In this document: positions 60,914 to 64,000 of the stretch, piece by piece | How the letters are laid out: each line of letters opens with the position of its first letter | Numbering within the stretch: the stretch's first letter is position 1 | Assembly (NCBI GenBank): GCA_023663685.1 | Contig: JAMPHB010000001.1 | Span: 609,220-673,219, forward strand | Direction: 5' to 3' | DNA from: Blautia sp. | GTDB lineage: Bacteria > Bacillota > Clostridia > Lachnospirales > Lachnospiraceae | DNA length: 64,000 nucleotides | Made by a program: the position numbers and the translations under genes | The notes under the pieces: model-generated | Told to the model about the DNA's origin: nothing | Databases searched by the model: none | The model's input: only the letters and a program-made list of their open reading frames with translations

Positions 60914-62875
60914 TTATTTTTCTCCAAAGCGGGCGATAAATTCCTCCTCCGTGAGAATCGGAATCTGCAGCTCCCGCGCCTTGCGGTTCTTGGAGGATTC
61001 GGATGCTGCGTCGTTGTTCACCAGAAAACTGGTCTTTTTTGAAACGCCTGCGGTCACCTTTCCTCCCTGCTCTTCCACAAAGGCCTTAAATTCGTCACGA
61101 TTTTTATAGATGTGTACATCCCCGGTGATTACAAAGACAAGCCCCATGCAGCTTCCCCCCGTGCGCTCTGCCACCGGTACATGCTCCACATTCACCTCCT
61201 GAAGAAGCCTCTTAAGCCCCTCCCGGTTCTTCTCATTCTTATACCAGTTTAAAATAGAGTTGGAGCGCTCTCCCCCGATGCCTTCCACATCCTCAAAGCC
61301 CATGCCCTCTTCCATGCGCTGTAAAAAGGCATCAAAGCCAATGTATGTAACAATTTTTTTTGCCGCATCGATTCCAATCAGCGGAATACACAGTGCAAAA
61401 ATAAAATTCACCGGATGTACATGACGGCTCTTTTCGATGGAACTGTCCATGTTCGCCACCGACTTCTCCCCAAAGCCCTCCTGCTGTGCAATGGTCTCGA
61501 AGTGCTCCCGCAAATGATAGATGTCCGCAAACTCCCGGATATACCCATCATTGATGAATTTTAACATGGTTTGGGTCGAAAGACCGTCAATTTCCATGGC
61601 GTTTTTGCCGACAAAGCGGGCAAATTTCTTTACATTTTTCGCAGTACAGTCCGGGTTGGTGCAATGCAGGGTCTTTGTCCCGCCGGGGCTGACATTGATT
61701 CTTGTTTTGGCATGGCACACCGGACACTCCCCGGGGATCTCCACCTCCCCGACAGCATCGCTTACGGCGATACACTTCGGAATGATCTTGTTGGCCTTAA
61801 TGACGGTCAGCGTACACTCCCTGCCCAGCCCCAGCCGCTCAATCTCACTCAGATTACAGAGACTTGCCCTCGACACCGTGGTTCCCTCCAGCTGCACCGG
61901 CTCAAATACTGCTACCGGAGAGATTGTAGACACCGCGCAGGACCACTCGATATAGGAAAGCTTTGTGTCCGCCGAGGCGTCCTCCCACTTAAAGGCAAGC
62001 CCGGCTCTGGTGGCATGGTGCCCGGTCACGCTTCCACTGGATGCATAGTCCGTATCGTCATAGCACAGAACCAGGCCGTCCACCGGAATATCCATCTGCC
62101 GGTTCTCCACCTGACCCGTCCAGCGTTCTACCACCTCGGGAAGATGTTTTCTGTCTGTCTTTTCATAGTCTACCACGGTAAAACCCAGCGTTTTCAGATA
62201 TTCCATCCGCTCGCCCCATGAGACAAGCTCCTGCTCCATATAAACAAGCGTAAAGGCGTGAAATTGTACGCACCGCTCCTTCACCTGCGCCGGATCGTCT
62301 AGATTCAGTGTCCCGGAAGCAAGATTTCTCGGATTGGCATATTTCTCGTTGTCGTCCTCGATCGTATCGTTGATGACGGCAAAATCTGTGTAGGAGATAG
62401 CCGCCTCGCCGCGCACTACCATATGCCCCTTGTATTTGATTCTCGGCGGAATGCCGGAAATCGCACTTTTCAGGAAAGTGATATTTTTACCAACCTCCCC
62501 GTTTCCACGGGTGAGAATCTTTACGAGCTTTCCCTCGTCATAGGTCAGCACCAGCGTCAGACCGTCCAGCTTCCAGCTCAGCCAGACGGGACGCTCCCCC
62601 GCCCACTCCTGCAGCTGGGAAATCAGCTTGGTTTTTGCCAGAGAGAGCGCTGGAAATTCGTGTATCTCTTTCTCCCCGCCGGACTCATAGCCCACATTCT
62701 GGGTAGGGCTGTCCGGCCGCACATAGTCCGTCTCCTGCTCAAGTTCCATGAGCTCATCCAGGAGCATGTCCCACTCATAATTGGACATTGCCTCCTGCCC
62801 GCTGTTATAGTAGGAGCCCGAAGCAAGGTTCAGCTGCTCTACCAGTTTGTCAATGCGCATACGTTTTTCTTCCAT
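60914..62875 (-). CDS. ligA: NAD-dependent DNA ligase, divergent form
   Basis: A 653-residue ligase. The adenylation motif with nucleophile Lys102 is WLSWKLDGLTLVL; SPTQNVG is present; OB-fold, a four-cysteine zinc site (CPVC... and HCTNPDC), helix-hairpin-helix region (VEGIGGERSNSILNWY) and a C-terminal BRCT domain (GLVFVITGDVHIYKNRDEFK) follow in the usual order. The N-terminal Ia domain, which binds the NMN half of NAD, is odd: where E. coli has DAEYD this protein has NYEWD, so two contact residues differ. ATG 62875 has AGGAGGG and overlaps the upstream gene by 26 bases. Confidence 0.88.
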   Translation of the reverse strand: MEEKRMRIDKLVEQLNLASGSYYNSGQEAMSNYEWDMLLDELMELEQETDYVRPDSPTQNVGYESGGEKEIHEFPALSLAKTKLISQLQEWAGERPVWLSWKLDGLTLVLTYDEGKLVKILTRGNGEVGKNITFLKSAISGIPPRIKYKGHMVVRGEAAISYTDFAVINDTIEDDNEKYANPRNLASGTLNLDDPAQVKERCVQFHAFTLVYMEQELVSWGERMEYLKTLGFTVVDYEKTDRKHLPEVVERWTGQVENRQMDIPVDGLVLCYDDTDYASSGSVTGHHATRAGLAFKWEDASADTKLSYIEWSCAVSTISPVAVFEPVQLEGTTVSRASLCNLSEIERLGLGRECTLTVIKANKIIPKCIAVSDAVGEVEIPGECPVCHAKTRINVSPGGTKTLHCTNPDCTAKNVKKFARFVGKNAMEIDGLSTQTMLKFINDGYIREFADIYHLREHFETIAQQEGFGEKSVANMDSSIEKSRHVHPVNFIFALCIPLIGIDAAKKIVTYIGFDAFLQRMEEGMGFEDVEGIGGERSNSILNWYKNEKNREGLKRLLQEVNVEHVPVAERTGGSCMGLVFVITGDVHIYKNRDEFKAFVEEQGGKVTAGVSKKTSFLVNNDAASESSKNRKARELQIPILTEEEFIARFGEK

Positions 62876-63653
62876 ATCTACCCTCCTGACTATGCTCTCT
62901 GCTGTTTACGCTCTCCTTATTTTTCTCCCGGACGGGTGCATTGGAGGATCCTGCAAGTCCCTCCATGAGCGCCTCATACTCCCCGCCCGCGATTTCCCTA
63001 TACTCTCCAACAGCCAGATTCCCCAGCCGGATATTCATTATCCGAACCCGGACCAGCCGCACCACCCGGTAACCGAATGCCTCGCACATACGCCGAATCT
63101 GCCGGTTCATCCCCTGCGTCAGTACAATGCGGAGCTTTCTTTCCGCGACCTTCTCCACCACACACTCTCTGGTTGTGACGGAAAGCTCCTCTATGTAGAC
63201 ACCCGAGGCCATTCCCCGTATAAATTCGGGGGTCACTGCCTTATTCACCGTGACAATGTACTCTTTTTCATGTCTATTGCCCGCCCGCATCATTCGATTG
63301 ACAATGTCCCCGTTGTTTGTAAGCAGCAAAAGCCCCTCGGAATTTTTGTCCAGTCGCCCGATGGGATAGATCCGCTTCGGATAATGCAGAAAATCCACAA
63401 CATTATCCTTTTCCCGCTTTTCTGCGGTACAGACAATGCCCTTGGGTTTATTCAATGCAATGAGTACCCTCTCCTCCTCCGGCCGAACCTCCCTGCCCCG
63501 GCAACAGACTCTCTGTCCCGGCAGCACCTGGTCTCCGAGTACGGCAACCTGGCCTTCGATCGTAACAGCGCCCTCTGCAATCAGCCGGTCCGCCTCCCTG
63601 CGGGAGCAGACACCCGACTCACTTAAATATTTATTGACACGAATACCTTCCAT
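62850..63653 (-). CDS. RNA pseudouridine synthase, RluF/RluB type
   Basis: A 267-residue RsuA/RluB/RluF-family synthase: N-terminal S4 domain (RVNKYLSESGVCSRREADRL), catalytic Asp in YPIGRLDKNSEGLLLLTNNG, and TQGMNRQIRRMCEAFGYRVV. The second motif set resembles RluF, acting on 23S rRNA, but the exact site cannot be told. The C-terminus has a basic, disordered-looking tail of about 40 residues. AAAGGAAACG precedes the ATG. It overlaps ligA. Confidence 0.88.
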   Translation of the reverse strand: MEGIRVNKYLSESGVCSRREADRLIAEGAVTIEGQVAVLGDQVLPGQRVCCRGREVRPEEERVLIALNKPKGIVCTAEKREKDNVVDFLHYPKRIYPIGRLDKNSEGLLLLTNNGDIVNRMMRAGNRHEKEYIVTVNKAVTPEFIRGMASGVYIEELSVTTRECVVEKVAERKLRIVLTQGMNRQIRRMCEAFGYRVVRLVRVRIMNIRLGNLAVGEYREIAGGEYEALMEGLAGSSNAPVREKNKESVNSREHSQEGRYGRKTYAH

Positions 63654-63680
63654 CGTTTCCTTTCTTATCTAATTGGAAAA

Positions 63681-63702
63681 TGCGGAGACTGTTGTCTCCG
63701 CA
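63681..63702 (-). terminator. terminator of the SH3-domain gene
   Basis: Perfect 9-bp stem TGCGGAGAC/GTCTCCGCA with a four-base loop, followed by TTTTCC on the minus strand, 27 bases after the stop codon at 63730. Confidence 0.85.
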
Positions 63703-63729
63703 ATTCCTGCTTATCCTCTCCGCCGGCTG

Positions 63730-64000
63730 TTACACCTTTTTAAGCAGATCGCTCCTTATATATCCGGTTCCGCCCTGGAATTCTACCTTTGTCCAGTCTC
63801 CCTCCGTGCCGAGAGCCGTCAGCTCTGTGTCTGCCAGCACGCGCCCGAGCATCTCTCCGTCGGTACCAGGCGTCGCGCGGACATTACAGATATCCAGAGT
63901 CTGCACCGTGTAAGTGCCATCCTCCGGCTCCTGCCCATTTTCCTGTGTATCCTCCGGCTTCTCATTGTCACCGGGCTCCTGCGTATTTTGCTCTGTCGTC
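63730..64000 (-). CDS. C-terminal part of an SH3-domain protein (5' end beyond the window)
   Basis: Only the last 89 residues are in the window. A Glu/Pro/Gln-rich acidic linker (TQEPGDNEKPEDTQENGQEP) precedes a bacterial SH3 domain: TYTVQTLDICNVRATPGTDG, then GRVLADTELTALGTEGDW, TKVEFQGGTGYIRSDLLKKV and stop. SH3b domains usually bind cell-wall peptides, so the full protein is probably secreted or membrane-anchored. The catalytic or anchoring part, if any, is outside the window. Confidence 0.8.
   Translation of the reverse strand, partial: TTEQNTQEPGDNEKPEDTQENGQEPEDGTYTVQTLDICNVRATPGTDGEMLGRVLADTELTALGTEGDWTKVEFQGGTGYIRSDLLKKV

Overview
The window looks like chromosomal DNA of a spore-forming member of the Firmicutes, most likely Lachnospiraceae or a close relative within the Clostridia. 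This rests on gene content: Spo0A and SpoIVB, the conserved nusB-xseA-xseB-ispA-dxs-tlyA-nadK-argR-recN-spoIVB block, the split ADP-glucose pyrophosphorylase pair GlgC/GlgD, strong AAGGAGG ribosome sites, a GGGtGRT/Fe-S scaffold pair, DUF5057, DUF5688 and a Gram-positive type IV pilus locus. No phage, complete insertion sequence or CRISPR array was seen. Most genes are on the minus strand; only the RelA/SpoT-like gene, the potABCD operon and a DUF5688 gene run rightward.

Layout from left to right. 1-5.5 kb: a zinc-ribbon membrane protein, a secreted cohesin-like/dockerin protein, a RelA/SpoT-domain synthetase gene that seems to lack a leader, the GGGtGRT and Fe-S scaffold-like pair, and a beta-helix acyl/nucleotidyl-transferase-like protein. 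5.5-15.2 kb: a 1200-residue topoisomerase III with five C-terminal zinc modules, an ATPase with a broken P-loop, asd, argH, queH, an HD-domain protein, a small membrane protein and tRNA-Thr(CGT). The tRNA is followed by an unusual array of 74-nt structured repeats. 15.2-20.1 kb: the spermidine/putrescine ABC transporter potABCD and a DUF5688 protein. 20.1-26.7 kb: glgA, spo0A with a long regulatory leader, and a heterodimeric ABC exporter.

26.7-47 kb is the main accessory block, a complete type IV pilus operon read leftward: pilB, pilT, pilC, a pilin gene, a decayed Rpn-type nuclease gene, a second pilin gene with its own promoter, prepilin peptidase, a PilM-PilN fusion, a PilO-like protein, four minor-pilin-like proteins (two very large) and a 1554-residue DUF5057 protein. 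This operon plus the ABC exporter sits between spoIVB and spo0A, which are adjacent in Bacillus subtilis and many Clostridia.

47-57.5 kb is the conserved housekeeping/sporulation block: peptidase SpoIVB, DNA repair, arginine repressor, NAD kinase, rRNA methylase, isoprenoid synthesis, exonuclease VII, NusB and an Asp23 protein. 57.5-64 kb: glgD/glgC (glycogen synthesis with glgA at 20 kb), metA, an unusual NAD-dependent DNA ligase, an RluF-type pseudouridine synthase, and the C-terminus of an SH3-domain protein cut by the window edge.

The most unusual signals are the tRNA-linked repeat array with compensatory base changes, the Rpn remnant that keeps only its intragenic C-terminal ORF, the placement and odd minor components of the pilus locus, a 16-bp hairpin over the recN-spoIVB junction, and the apparently leaderless RelA-like gene. 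All functional statements are from reading the sequence and from family knowledge; no database search was run.
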